Part shown: one piece after another, positions 9,210 to 17,353 of the stretch
Position numbering within the stretch: the stretch's first letter is position 1
Layout of the letters: every line of letters starts with the position of its first letter
Assembly: GCF_001637225.1 (NCBI RefSeq)
Contig: NZ_LVJI01000001.1
Location: 372,001 to 436,000 of the forward strand
Source: Paenibacillus antarcticus
Lineage (GTDB): Bacteria > Bacillota > Bacilli > Paenibacillales > Paenibacillaceae
Reading direction: 5' to 3'
DNA length: 64,000 nucleotides
The notes under the pieces: model-generated
Database searches by the model: none
Told to the model about the DNA's origin: nothing
Seen by the model: the letters and a program-made list of their open reading frames with translations, nothing else
Program-made: the position numbers and the translations under genes

Positions 9210-10125
9210 AATTCTCAACCTCCTCAATTTGTGTTAAGAAGTATTCCTCTAACGACGCTGTCTTTTTATTAATCGATTCGATCGCAATGTCATTCATGAT
9301 CAACATTTTGGAAATGTCAGATTGAGCTATGCTAGTCTCGTAAATACGAATAACTGAGTTATCCATTACTTTGAAATTCGTGATATGAAGCTTATTCTCC
9401 AGAATAAAGGTAGCCTTCTTGTAATCAGGTGTCTTGAGCTCCACATAGTCGGTATTCTGTCCCTTGATCGTGTCCATAGGTATCTCTTGAATCAGTCTTC
9501 CACTCTTAATGATGCCTATCGTATCCGCGATCATTTCAACCTCTCCCAATAGGTGACTGGAGATTAACAATGTCATTCCATACTCTTTACTCAACATACC
9601 GAATATATTTCTCATGTCTTTCATACCAACAGGGTCCAGTCCATTGATAGGTTCGTCTAGAATTAATAACTCTGGTTTCGTAATAATCGCTCTCGCGATA
9701 CCAAGTCGCTGCTTCATACCTAGTGAGAACTCTCGGACAGCCTTATGATCCACGTTAGTTAAATGCACTAATTCCAGTGCTTCTTTAATGGCCTTCTTAT
9801 TATAGAATCCCATATAGGCACAGTGGAGTTCTAGATTCTCAAGCGCAGTCAGCTTGTCATAAAAGACTGGGTACTCAATAATGCTACCTATTCTCTTTAG
9901 GTACTCGATTGACGATTGCTTTATTGGCTCTCCGAATATTTCAATGTCACCACTAGTCGGCTTAACCAGATTCAGTAACATCTTCATTATGGTCGTCTTA
10001 CCTGCTCCATTGGGACCTAGGAATCCATATATCTGACCTTGGCTTACTCTCATACTCACATCAGTAACGACGTCTTTGCCTTGAAATGTTTTGGATAAAT
10101 GGCTCGTGCTAAGGATAATACTCAT
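9202..10125 (-). CDS. ABC transporter ATP-binding protein, BcrA type, module 2
   Basis: Walker A is GPNGAGKTT, the signature FSLGMKQR, Walker B LLILDEPI, and the H-loop sits in SSHLLGEV. At 307 aa with a C-terminal regulatory extension it is a paralogue in architecture of the module 1 ATPase. AAGGAGCC precedes the ATG. It energises the permease encoded immediately downstream. The same contig half thus carries two separate peptide-transport ATPases of one subfamily. Confidence 0.92.
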   Translation of the reverse strand: MSIILSTSHLSKTFQGKDVVTDVSMRVSQGQIYGFLGPNGAGKTTIMKMLLNLVKPTSGDIEIFGEPIKQSSIEYLKRIGSIIEYPVFYDKLTALENLELHCAYMGFYNKKAIKEALELVHLTNVDHKAVREFSLGMKQRLGIARAIITKPELLILDEPINGLDPVGMKDMRNIFGMLSKEYGMTLLISSHLLGEVEMIADTIGIIKSGRLIQEIPMDTIKGQNTDYVELKTPDYKKATFILENKLHITNFKVMDNSVIRIYETSIAQSDISKMLIMNDIAIESINKKTASLEEYFLTQIEEVENYA

Positions 10126-10225
10126 TTTTATTGGCTCCTTCTAATGTTCTTATCTATAGATTAGAGCATAACCTTTTCTTTTTTATTTCTTAATTCTTAA
10201 GAAAATCTTACGAATACACAACTTG

Positions 10226-11161
10226 CTAATATGTAGCTCGTGGAAGTTGGACGGTAAAGGTCGTCCTTTTAAAAGGTATACTGCGAAGATGGATTTCCCC
10301 ACCTAATTGTTCCACCAATCTTTTCGTTATGGTGAGACCCAGCCCGCTTCCTTGGAATGATCTATTCCTTGAGTCTTCGAGCGTATACATCCTTTCAAAT
10401 ACAAGATCATGATGTTGCTGATGAATACCTTTCCCTTGATCCCAGACATCAATATATACATAAGTCTCGTCATTTCTTAACGTTATACCTATGACTTTAC
10501 CATCAGCTCCGTATCGAATTGCGTTATCCATGAGGTTATTTAATATTCGTTCCAAGGCTTCTTCATTCGCGTAGGCATATACCGGAGTTTCTGCAATTTC
10601 AATCGTAGGTTGAAGGAGATTTCGTTGGATTACATCATAGAACGAAAGAATACTATTCTTACACACACTATTCATGTTCACACGTGTGATAACAAAATCC
10701 TGATCATCTGACTCTAACTTAGCCAAATCAAAAAAGTTATGAATCATCTTTACGATCTCTTGCGCTTTTTGATGAAGCATCTTTAATAAACGTTCTTGTT
10801 CTTCCTTATCTAAGTTAGGTTCATGAAGAATCATTTCAATTGTTCCGAGAATGACGGTTAATGGCGTCTTTAAATCGTGGGACATATTAGCAAGCATTCG
10901 TCTCATAACCATTTCTGTTCGCGTAAAATGTGCTGTTAATTCTTGGTTAGCATCTAATAATAAATTCATCGACGTTAATAGGGATTGAAGGTTTACATCA
11001 TCAGTCACTCTCAGTAGTTTCTCTGAAGAATTATTCTCTACAATAGCATTTAGTTTGTTATAACAATATTTCAAATCATCTGTTCTTCTACTCGAAGCTA
11101 TGTATTGAAGCATAATGATGATACTTAATAGTAGAATGATACTAATAAATAGAATTGTCAT
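10226..11161 (-). CDS. sensor histidine kinase, module 2
   Basis: One N-terminal membrane segment (residues 2-18) and almost no extracellular part, then HisKA with ANMSHDLKTP near residue 93. The catalytic domain is complete: NLMDNAIRYG, DQGKGI and GSGLGLTI. All ATP-binding boxes are intact here, unlike the module 1 kinase. It starts one base after the stop of its response-regulator gene with GGAGAG before the ATG. It presumably senses its ligand through the paired transporter. Confidence 0.93.
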   Translation of the reverse strand: MTILFISIILLLSIIIMLQYIASSRRTDDLKYCYNKLNAIVENNSSEKLLRVTDDVNLQSLLTSMNLLLDANQELTAHFTRTEMVMRRMLANMSHDLKTPLTVILGTIEMILHEPNLDKEEQERLLKMLHQKAQEIVKMIHNFFDLAKLESDDQDFVITRVNMNSVCKNSILSFYDVIQRNLLQPTIEIAETPVYAYANEEALERILNNLMDNAIRYGADGKVIGITLRNDETYVYIDVWDQGKGIHQQHHDLVFERMYTLEDSRNRSFQGSGLGLTITKRLVEQLGGEIHLRSIPFKRTTFTVQLPRATY

Positions 11162-11162
11162 A

Positions 11163-11861
11163 CTAGAACTCTCCTAGTCTATAACCAATTCCCCATAGGG
11201 TCTTAATATACTGAGGCTCCGAAGGGATGTCTTCAATCTTCTCTCTCAATCTTCTCATATGTACATTAATGATATTCTCATCTCCATAATAGGGTTCATC
11301 CCATACCGATTGATAGATATGTTCCTTAGTGAATACCTTTTTAGGATTCGTCATTAATAACTTCAGAATCTGCAATTCCTTAGAAGTTAACTTTAGTTCT
11401 TGTCCATTCTTGCTAACCGTTAGATTGTCCATATCCATCACGATCTCATGAATCTCGACGATGTTCGTTCTATGAACAACAGGGACATTCATATGATAAT
11501 TCGCTCGCCTTAGCGCCGCTTTAATTCTAGCCGAGAGTTCTATCATTGAGAACGGTTTAGGAATATAATCATCTGCTCCAAAACCCAGTCCTAGTGCCTT
11601 ATCTACCTCACCGTCTTTCGCAGATACAATCAGAATCGGAATCAGACTTTTCTCTCTAATTATTCTCAAGAAATCCATCCCACTTAATTTCGGAAGCATC
11701 AAATCTAGAAGAATTAAATCGAATGCACCTTCGGTAAATTTCCGTAAGGCCTCTTCTCCGTCATGCGCATGAACGACCGAAAACCCCTCTTTTTTCAGGT
11801 AATTCATTACCATCTCGCTAATGGAAGGTTCGTCTTCTACGAGTAATATTGTTCCTGACAT
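11163..11861 (-). CDS. OmpR/PhoB-family response regulator, module 2
   Basis: A 232-residue regulator. The receiver has the acidic pair VEDE, phosphoacceptor Asp in LILLDLMLPK, Ser in IVSAKD and Lys in PKPFS. The winged-helix domain ends RLREKIED ... TLWGIGYRLG. GGGGG precedes the ATG. It is the first gene of the RR-HK-ATPase-permease unit. Gene order differs from module 1, where the kinase comes last. Confidence 0.93.
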   Translation of the reverse strand: MSGTILLVEDEPSISEMVMNYLKKEGFSVVHAHDGEEALRKFTEGAFDLILLDLMLPKLSGMDFLRIIREKSLIPILIVSAKDGEVDKALGLGFGADDYIPKPFSMIELSARIKAALRRANYHMNVPVVHRTNIVEIHEIVMDMDNLTVSKNGQELKLTSKELQILKLLMTNPKKVFTKEHIYQSVWDEPYYGDENIINVHMRRLREKIEDIPSEPQYIKTLWGIGYRLGEF

Positions 11862-12060
11862 TTTATTTCCCCCTGCTACGTATCACTTGTTATATCTATG
11901 ATTGTATCTTACTTCTAACACATTATCATCCCACTAAATGGAAAATAAATGCTAGTAAAATCCATTATTTCAAACGAATGATCTACCCTATCCTAACTCC
12001 TTGGCCTCCAACTACTTTCTACCTAAAGATTGGATATATTCCATTGACCGGTATACTATT

Positions 12061-12083
12061 AGTATATATAATTCATATATACT
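12061..12083. promoter_or_regulatory. AT-rich inverted repeat upstream of the HTH/TPR regulator
   Basis: AGTATATA (12061-12068) and TATATACT (12076-12083) flank a 7-base centre, 53 bases before the proposed start. A neighbouring ATACTATTAGTAT dyad overlaps it. It is a candidate self-operator or promoter element. Confidence 0.4.
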
Positions 12084-12136
12084 TACAATGTGCCAAATAA
12101 GTGCTTAATATTGCAGTCATGGAGGTGTTTTCGTTG

Positions 12137-13555
12137 ATGAAACAAAACACTACGGTCCGATCAGAAATAGAAGAATACATAAGACAATCAGGAGTGGACC
12201 TACAATCATTCTCCAACTCAATCGGCTTGGACCCACCGATGTTAAGTGCGATGTTACATAGTAATCCCCTAACCATGTCTATAGAACAACTAGATCTTAT
12301 TACTGCTGGTATGGGACTCTCAGAAGGAAAGTTATTCGAATTATATATAGTAGAGTGCTTCGAAACTACTAATCCGGACTGGGAGAGAATAAGACCCTTT
12401 CTAAATCGATGTGCAGAACTAAATCGTCATGATTCTATTCGTAAAGTACTAAGTGGTCTTGTTAAAGATTCAAATCAGACAACCGAAATATTTGATGCAG
12501 CCGAATTTCTATTAGAACGAGGCTTGCAAGAAGCTGCTGCAATCATTTACCAGAGTGTTATAGAGACTGAGGAATTAAATCATTCGGAACGCTTAGCGAT
12601 TAGTTACTATAGACTCTTTCAGATTTATAGACAAGATGGACATAAGAGCTTCATGATTGCTATGCAATTCATTCCTTATCGACATCGATTGCCAGATGCA
12701 TATGCTCTTGATGGGCTATTAATGCTAACCCAACTGTTTGCAGTTAAACAAAAGTGGGATGAAGTCGAAAATTATTCTGTTGAATTGAGTCAACTAGCTG
12801 AAAATATCTACCTTAAGCAGCAGCAGTGGGAAGATCCTGAATTCAATCCTTCTCGCCCTCTTGTATATTACTATGCACAAGGATATTTGTTTAAAGCAGG
12901 TTCTTATGAGCATCGTGGGATGTTTGAAGAATCAAAGAAATGGATTGCAAAATATGCTGATATGAGTTGGCTTGAAAGGCTAGATGAGATAGGTATCTCG
13001 GAAGTGGAACGTTTTAAGATGTATGCTAAAGCTAACTTATTGTCCATTGAAATTAAAGAAGGAGACTTAACAAGGGTTTCAGAATACTTAGATTTTCTCA
13101 AACAGTATCCTGATGAACTTGTAGATGGATTAACGACGTTGCTGGATACTTCCAATCGGAACAATGTGTTTATTGACGAATACCTCGATGTTTTTGCCGA
13201 TAAAATTGCACAGTATAAAATTAATCACAAAGAAGGTTGGAATAATCAAACCGTTACATATTACTACAAGGAACCCTTTTACTCCTATCGCTTTCACTTG
13301 TTTTTCCGAAAATATGCTTTATATTGTTTCCGAAAAAACCTTCTAAGAGAAGGTCTAGAGAATGTTTTAAAAAGCTTTAGACTTTCATTCAATATAAATA
13401 GTAAAGATGGTATGGTCAACAGTATGGCGTTATTTGAAATGCATCGACCACATGCAACCGAAGCACAACAATCTGTTTATAGTGGAATATGTAAGGAGGT
13501 GTGGGAATATGAAGAAAATCTACGTCCGTTTGGCGACTCAATTTATGACGGTTAG
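12137..13555 (+). CDS. HTH and helical-repeat transcription regulator, RRNPP-type peptide receptor candidate
   Basis: A GGAGGTG ribosome site at 12121-12127 selects ATG 12137 (a TTG three bases earlier is also possible). Residues 1-70 look like an XRE-type helix-turn-helix (EYIRQSGVDLQSFSNSIGL ... then a recognition helix). The other 400 are all-helical, with pairs of amphipathic helices like the TPR domain of PlcR, NprR, Rap and AimR receptors. Length (472 aa) is longer than PlcR and near AimR or NprR. Its 3' end overlaps a 31-codon exported-peptide ORF. By analogy it would bind the reimported peptide and switch target genes. Its targets are unknown. Confidence 0.75.
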   Translation: MKQNTTVRSEIEEYIRQSGVDLQSFSNSIGLDPPMLSAMLHSNPLTMSIEQLDLITAGMGLSEGKLFELYIVECFETTNPDWERIRPFLNRCAELNRHDSIRKVLSGLVKDSNQTTEIFDAAEFLLERGLQEAAAIIYQSVIETEELNHSERLAISYYRLFQIYRQDGHKSFMIAMQFIPYRHRLPDAYALDGLLMLTQLFAVKQKWDEVENYSVELSQLAENIYLKQQQWEDPEFNPSRPLVYYYAQGYLFKAGSYEHRGMFEESKKWIAKYADMSWLERLDEIGISEVERFKMYAKANLLSIEIKEGDLTRVSEYLDFLKQYPDELVDGLTTLLDTSNRNNVFIDEYLDVFADKIAQYKINHKEGWNNQTVTYYYKEPFYSYRFHLFFRKYALYCFRKNLLREGLENVLKSFRLSFNINSKDGMVNSMALFEMHRPHATEAQQSVYSGICKEVWEYEENLRPFGDSIYDG

Positions 13556-13604
13556 TATTGTAGGAACCGGTATAGCACTTTATACTCATGGTTTATTTAA
13601 TTAA
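13509..13604 (+). CDS. 31-aa exported signalling propeptide candidate (Phr/PapR/AimP-like position)
   Basis: The start is ATG at 13509, with AAGGAGGT at 13493-13500, eight bases upstream and inside the receptor gene. The ORF overlaps the receptor's last 47 bases in another frame. The product has a basic start (MKKIYVR), a hydrophobic core (FMTVSIVGTGIALY) and a short polar tail (THGLFN), the layout of Sec-exported Phr propeptides whose C-terminal 5-7 residues become the signal. The mature peptide would lie within YTHGLFN; the cleavage point is inferred. A terminator follows at once. Confidence 0.65.
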   Translation: MKKIYVRLATQFMTVSIVGTGIALYTHGLFN

Positions 13605-13611
13605 ACAAACA

Positions 13612-13662
13612 AGAGCTGTCTGCAAGAAGTCTTAAAGACTTCACGCGGACAGCTCTCTTTTA
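13612..13662 (+). terminator. terminator after the receptor/peptide pair
   Basis: AGAGCTGTC and GACAGCTCT form the outer stem, with an inner GAAGTCTT/AAGACTTC stem, then CTTTTAT. Expression of the peptide must therefore come with or within the receptor transcript. Confidence 0.75.
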
Positions 13663-13688
13663 TATATCTAAATGAAATGGTTGTTTAT

Positions 13689-14453
13689 TTATTCATTCAA
13701 ATCCTCTTTCTTCGATTCCTTCTGCCCCTCCGTTGTCGTAACAGTTATAGGCGACCATTCCGCAATTACGGTCTGTCCATGGACAGATACACTTCCTTCA
13801 GGCGATAAGTCCTTCTCTGTCATCATGCCCAGTGCAATTGTGAATTGATTCAACTTGATCGGAATATTCTTGTCTCGTCTGATCTCTTCGCCATTCAAAT
13901 AGAAAATAGCTTCATCCGTAACACGGTTATACGTAATTTTATAGGTGTTAAATTCTCTTGCTTTGAAGTTCGTATCTTCTTTAAAGATGCAGAAAAAGCG
14001 TGTCTTATCCGATGGTGGCACTACAACTCCAGGAAAAGGAAGAATACCAAACACACTAGCATACTTATCATTTCCAGCAAAGAAGTCCAGCGCTGCACCC
14101 GTTGTGAAGTCAAGTAAATTCAAGGACACATATCCATCGTACAGGTCATTTGGAGCTGTATTCTGTGTACGAGCACGGATATCAAGTTCGAAGCTTATTT
14201 CTCCTGCTTCAGGTACAATGACAGGCTCTACGGAGTAATACATATGTTTCGCATTGTCTAGAATTTGAACGTGGTCATTCTGGCGACTTAGTGTAGCGCG
14301 AGCATATAGAATTCCATTACGTACAATTACGACAGCGTCCGGTTCACGATACTCCCAGAAGGTTCCGTCTGGAAGTGGGAAGCCACCCATCTTCCAGACT
14401 TGTCCTTCATCTAAAATGGTATGAAAATCACCAATCACTCGTGTATGTTCCAT
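13689..14453 (-). CDS. DUF6081-like protein with a lectin/glucanase-type beta fold
   Basis: A 254-residue cytoplasmic-looking protein without a signal peptide. The sequence is beta-rich (TFWEYREPDAVVIVRNG ... SYGDVYAS-like strands, EISFELDIRART, FYLNGEEIRRD), the pattern of concanavalin-type sandwiches, and resembles the uncharacterised DUF6081 family from memory. The last 25 residues are charged. It lies 44 bases downstream of the UbiA gene on the same strand, so the two may be cotranscribed. The function is unknown. Confidence 0.6.
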   Translation of the reverse strand: MEHTRVIGDFHTILDEGQVWKMGGFPLPDGTFWEYREPDAVVIVRNGILYARATLSRQNDHVQILDNAKHMYYSVEPVIVPEAGEISFELDIRARTQNTAPNDLYDGYVSLNLLDFTTGAALDFFAGNDKYASVFGILPFPGVVVPPSDKTRFFCIFKEDTNFKAREFNTYKITYNRVTDEAIFYLNGEEIRRDKNIPIKLNQFTIALGMMTEKDLSPEGSVSVHGQTVIAEWSPITVTTTEGQKESKKEDLNE

Positions 14454-14497
14454 CTACAATCCCTCATTTCTTCTAATTATGATTGTTTCTATTATTG

Positions 14498-15421
14498 TTA
14501 AATTAACCCTTGAATGATCATGATTACGATAAGGAGTAGCCCGAATCTAAACGTTGCCTTTACGGAACCCCCCATGAGTGGTAAATAAGCTCTTGAAGGG
14601 TTCTGATCCTTCAATTTACCATAAACTTGGTACAGCGGAATGAGCACTAACCATGCAATCAACGCATAATACGGTAGCGATCCCACGAGAACAGCTACTA
14701 ACAGCGATATTACAGCAAGGAGAAGTAATACCTTTGAGAATCGAAGTGCTTTTGCCTCACCCCATACTACAATCAAGGTTTTCTTACCCGCTTGAAGATC
14801 TAGCTTCCAATGTAAGAAGTGATGATTAAACAGAATAAGAGTTGTAAGTAATCCTATTGGTAAAGATAAAACAAATGCACGAATATCCATATGGGATGTC
14901 TGAACATAATAAGCACCCATTACTGGTAATACACCAAAAGAAAGTAAAATAGCAATTTCACTGAAACCTTTTCCTCGATAACCTAGTCTCAATGGTGGAG
15001 CTACGTAGAAATAAGCGATCAATCCACCAAGCAGACCAAGAACAAATGCCCACCAACCACTAAAGATACTAAGAATAACACCAGACAGAATAGCTATTCC
15101 AAATAAAGACCATGTTACGATCGTATATACTTTAACACTCCATGTTCCGTTTGTCAGATACCCAGAGTGACTAGTTATCGCATCCACTTCTTCATTTGCA
15201 CCCGTATCTGCACCATTCTTATAATCCCACAAGTCATTAATCATATTGGAAAATAGATGGGCAAGCCCTGCTCCAAGAAGTGTTAGCAAGAATAGCCATA
15301 CATTAAATACGCCATCCCATACCCAAGCGCCTAGTGCGCCTAGAGCAACTGGAATGAGCATAACCATAACAATTGAAGCTCGTGAGGCCTTTAAAAACTG
15401 TCTGAACTTGTCCAAGTCCAT
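14498..15421 (-). CDS. UbiA-family prenyltransferase
   Basis: A 307-residue integral membrane protein with 8-9 hydrophobic helices. The prenyl-diphosphate/Mg-binding motif NDLWDYKNGAD is near residue 62 and the second Asp-rich loop (LDLQAGKKT) near residue 205. ATG at 15421 has GAAGGAAGG just before it; the upstream TTG extension has no ribosome site. MenA (dihydroxynaphthoate prenyltransferase) is the closest bacterial role, but there is no menaquinone gene nearby and a lipid or natural-product role is equally open. Confidence 0.8.
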   Translation of the reverse strand: MDLDKFRQFLKASRASIVMVMLIPVALGALGAWVWDGVFNVWLFLLTLLGAGLAHLFSNMINDLWDYKNGADTGANEEVDAITSHSGYLTNGTWSVKVYTIVTWSLFGIAILSGVILSIFSGWWAFVLGLLGGLIAYFYVAPPLRLGYRGKGFSEIAILLSFGVLPVMGAYYVQTSHMDIRAFVLSLPIGLLTTLILFNHHFLHWKLDLQAGKKTLIVVWGEAKALRFSKVLLLLAVISLLVAVLVGSLPYYALIAWLVLIPLYQVYGKLKDQNPSRAYLPLMGGSVKATFRFGLLLIVIMIIQGLI

Positions 15422-15581
15422 GCCTTCCTTCTCTATAAGATATTGAACCAATCATGCAACTTGAAAATACCGCCTACACATATCATCGTAGACGGATTAC
15501 TTGTAACATTCCTAACATACAGAATATCATATTTTGTTGGATTTTGTCATGATTATGAGACTGGATTAATCTTCTGTCTCC

Positions 15582-16115
15582 TTACAGTAACTTCTCATAT
15601 TTACTAAATCCATTAACACCACCCATATATTTGTATCCACACTGGCTATAGAAACGATTTAGCGTTATATTGTCGCCGATACAATCCAGTCGAATTCGAT
15701 CTTTATCGTTATAACAAACACCACTTTCAATCCAACGTAAAATATCTGCTCCAAGACCTTTCCCTGCATGATCACGATGAATAGCAAGTCTATGTACAAA
15801 CACAGATGTGTTCAATTCACCTTCGTTCTCGCCCCACAAATCTTTATCCCATTCACTTACCATCTGCTTCAGAATAACAGTACCCACGCATACGCCATTT
15901 TCTTTAAATGCGAATACTTCACCACGCGAAATAGACCCAACCATATCATGACTATCTTCTCCACGCAACAAACCACTCCATTGACTTGAGCCTCTACTTT
16001 GCAACCATCTTGCAGTCTCAATTAGTATATCCATAATATCTTGGGTATCCCTCATGTTAGCTTGAGATGCCGTAACTCGCTCATTCACATAAGCATTACT
16101 TACGATTGATTCCAT
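15582..16115 (-). CDS. GNAT-family N-acetyltransferase
   Basis: A 177-residue single-domain acetyltransferase. The acetyl-CoA pyrophosphate loop is HRDHAGKGLGADIL near residue 115, preceded by strand SVFVHRLAI and followed by IRLDCIGDN and a C-terminal FYSQCGYKYMGG. GGAGG precedes the ATG by seven bases. The acceptor (antibiotic, amino acid or protein) cannot be told. Confidence 0.85.
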   Translation of the reverse strand: MESIVSNAYVNERVTASQANMRDTQDIMDILIETARWLQSRGSSQWSGLLRGEDSHDMVGSISRGEVFAFKENGVCVGTVILKQMVSEWDKDLWGENEGELNTSVFVHRLAIHRDHAGKGLGADILRWIESGVCYNDKDRIRLDCIGDNITLNRFYSQCGYKYMGGVNGFSKYEKLL

Positions 16116-16164
16116 TCATTTCCTCCGTATTATTTATTATTAATCATAGAGACAGGCAAAAAGT

Positions 16165-16195
16165 AAAGCCGGTAGTATCTTAACCGGCTTTTCAT
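16165..16195 (-). terminator. terminator downstream of the YjcZ-like gene
   Basis: AAAGCCGGT pairs with ACCGGCTTT around a 9-base loop. On the minus strand a T-rich stretch follows. Confidence 0.65.
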
Positions 16196-16230
16196 TTTTC
16201 GCCTGCATCATAACTATTTCAATCATCTAA

Positions 16231-16338
16231 TTATAGAATAAATGCTTTAGAAATAATAACTAACAAGATGAAAAGAACTAAAATTGCACCTGTAGATCCA
16301 CCTAAACCGATTCCTCCGAAACCTCCAACTCCACTCAT
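16231..16338 (-). CDS. YjcZ/SscA-type small sporulation membrane protein (35 aa)
   Basis: The 35 codons start at ATG 16338, with AAGGAGG placed eight bases upstream, and stop at 16231. The product has a Gly-rich head (MSGVGGFGGIGLGGSTG) and one C-terminal hydrophobic helix (AILVLFILLVIISKAFIL), the layout of the YjcZ/YtzL/SscA family of tiny spore-coat-linked membrane proteins in Bacillales. It is preceded by a clean gap and followed by its own terminator, so it is a separate unit. Confidence 0.85.
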   Translation of the reverse strand: MSGVGGFGGIGLGGSTGAILVLFILLVIISKAFIL

Positions 16339-16433
16339 GATTCATTCCTCCTTTTTGACTAGGATACATCATAGCTTATTCAGGATACAGAATATGGAGA
16401 GGGCTAAAAGGCAATCAAATTAAAAAAACTCAG

Positions 16434-17102
16434 TTATTTATTATATCTGACAGGTTCCAATTTCTTAATAATGGTCTTAATTAATGGATCTAATGGATTT
16501 ATGATCGTTCTATCGTGTTTATCTTCCACTTGTTCAGATGCTTCGACCATAGATAATTGGGCCACGGAAATGACTTTGTTGTCATTAGCAATGATTGTAC
16601 TCAAGAACTTAGATACTGCCAAGTTATATTCTTCCCTTCTTCCTTGCATGATCAACTCAAACGTATCTTGAATAACGATAACCTCTACGTCGAGGAACTT
16701 CCCTTGAGTTGTAGCATGCTTGTAAAGACGACTCATCGTACCTTCTACCGTGGCAGGATTCGTAAATACAATAATCTGTGGTTGCTGGATATTGCAAATA
16801 TATTCAAAGAAAGGTTCATCAATTTTAATAATTGGAGTAGTTATCGATAATCTCTCTTCTTCTAAACATGCAATATAATTTGTGCACGTAATGAGAATAG
16901 CATCCACCTTGTTTTGAGCAATCCATTCTATTTGCTCCTTCACTTTCCTCGCAGCATCTGAACGTGTGAAACTTTCATCACATGTAACTCGGTACATTAA
17001 GGCAGGGTCCACAAAATGTACTAATTCAATGCCATATTCGGATAGTGCCTTTTCTATATATTGAATATTCGAATAATGCGCGTGTAAGCATGCTAATCTC
17101 AT
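16434..17102 (-). CDS. aspartate/glutamate racemase-like protein
   Basis: A 222-residue protein reading from MRLACLHAH (17102). An upstream ATG at 17126 is possible; the ribosome site is weak in either case (GGGAG before the later start). It has the Asp/Glu/hydantoin racemase pattern: ITCTNYIA with the Cys near residue 83 and a late SVAQLSMVEA stretch where the second catalytic Cys would be, but that Cys is absent. One missing Cys suggests a decarboxylase-like, non-racemising or regulatory member. It is monocistronic and divergent from the peptide-transport operon. Confidence 0.6.
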   Translation of the reverse strand: MRLACLHAHYSNIQYIEKALSEYGIELVHFVDPALMYRVTCDESFTRSDAARKVKEQIEWIAQNKVDAILITCTNYIACLEEERLSITTPIIKIDEPFFEYICNIQQPQIIVFTNPATVEGTMSRLYKHATTQGKFLDVEVIVIQDTFELIMQGRREEYNLAVSKFLSTIIANDNKVISVAQLSMVEASEQVEDKHDRTIINPLDPLIKTIIKKLEPVRYNK

Positions 17103-17286
17103 CCTCAATTCACTCCCTCTTTTCATAAAACCTTTTGACTATTATACCTCTATCTATCATGTATACGAGCATTCGTCTTTAGTAGATTGTATCCATATTA
17201 ATCCATAAAATGTTCTTTTTATACATGCAAAATACATCGAAAATATCATTTTATTTAATTCTTATAAGAAAACTTGGTTTAATGTC

Positions 17287-17314
17287 TTGTTTTGTCGAAA
17301 AGGACAGTTATAAT
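17287..17314 (+). promoter_or_regulatory. sigma-A promoter of the peptide-transport operon
   Basis: TTGTTT (17287-17292), a 16-base spacer and a perfect TATAAT (17309-17314), 39 bases before the start codon of the binding-protein gene. Confidence 0.65.
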
Positions 17315-17353
17315 AGAGTATAAATTACAAAAACATCTTAGGGGGATTTTCAA

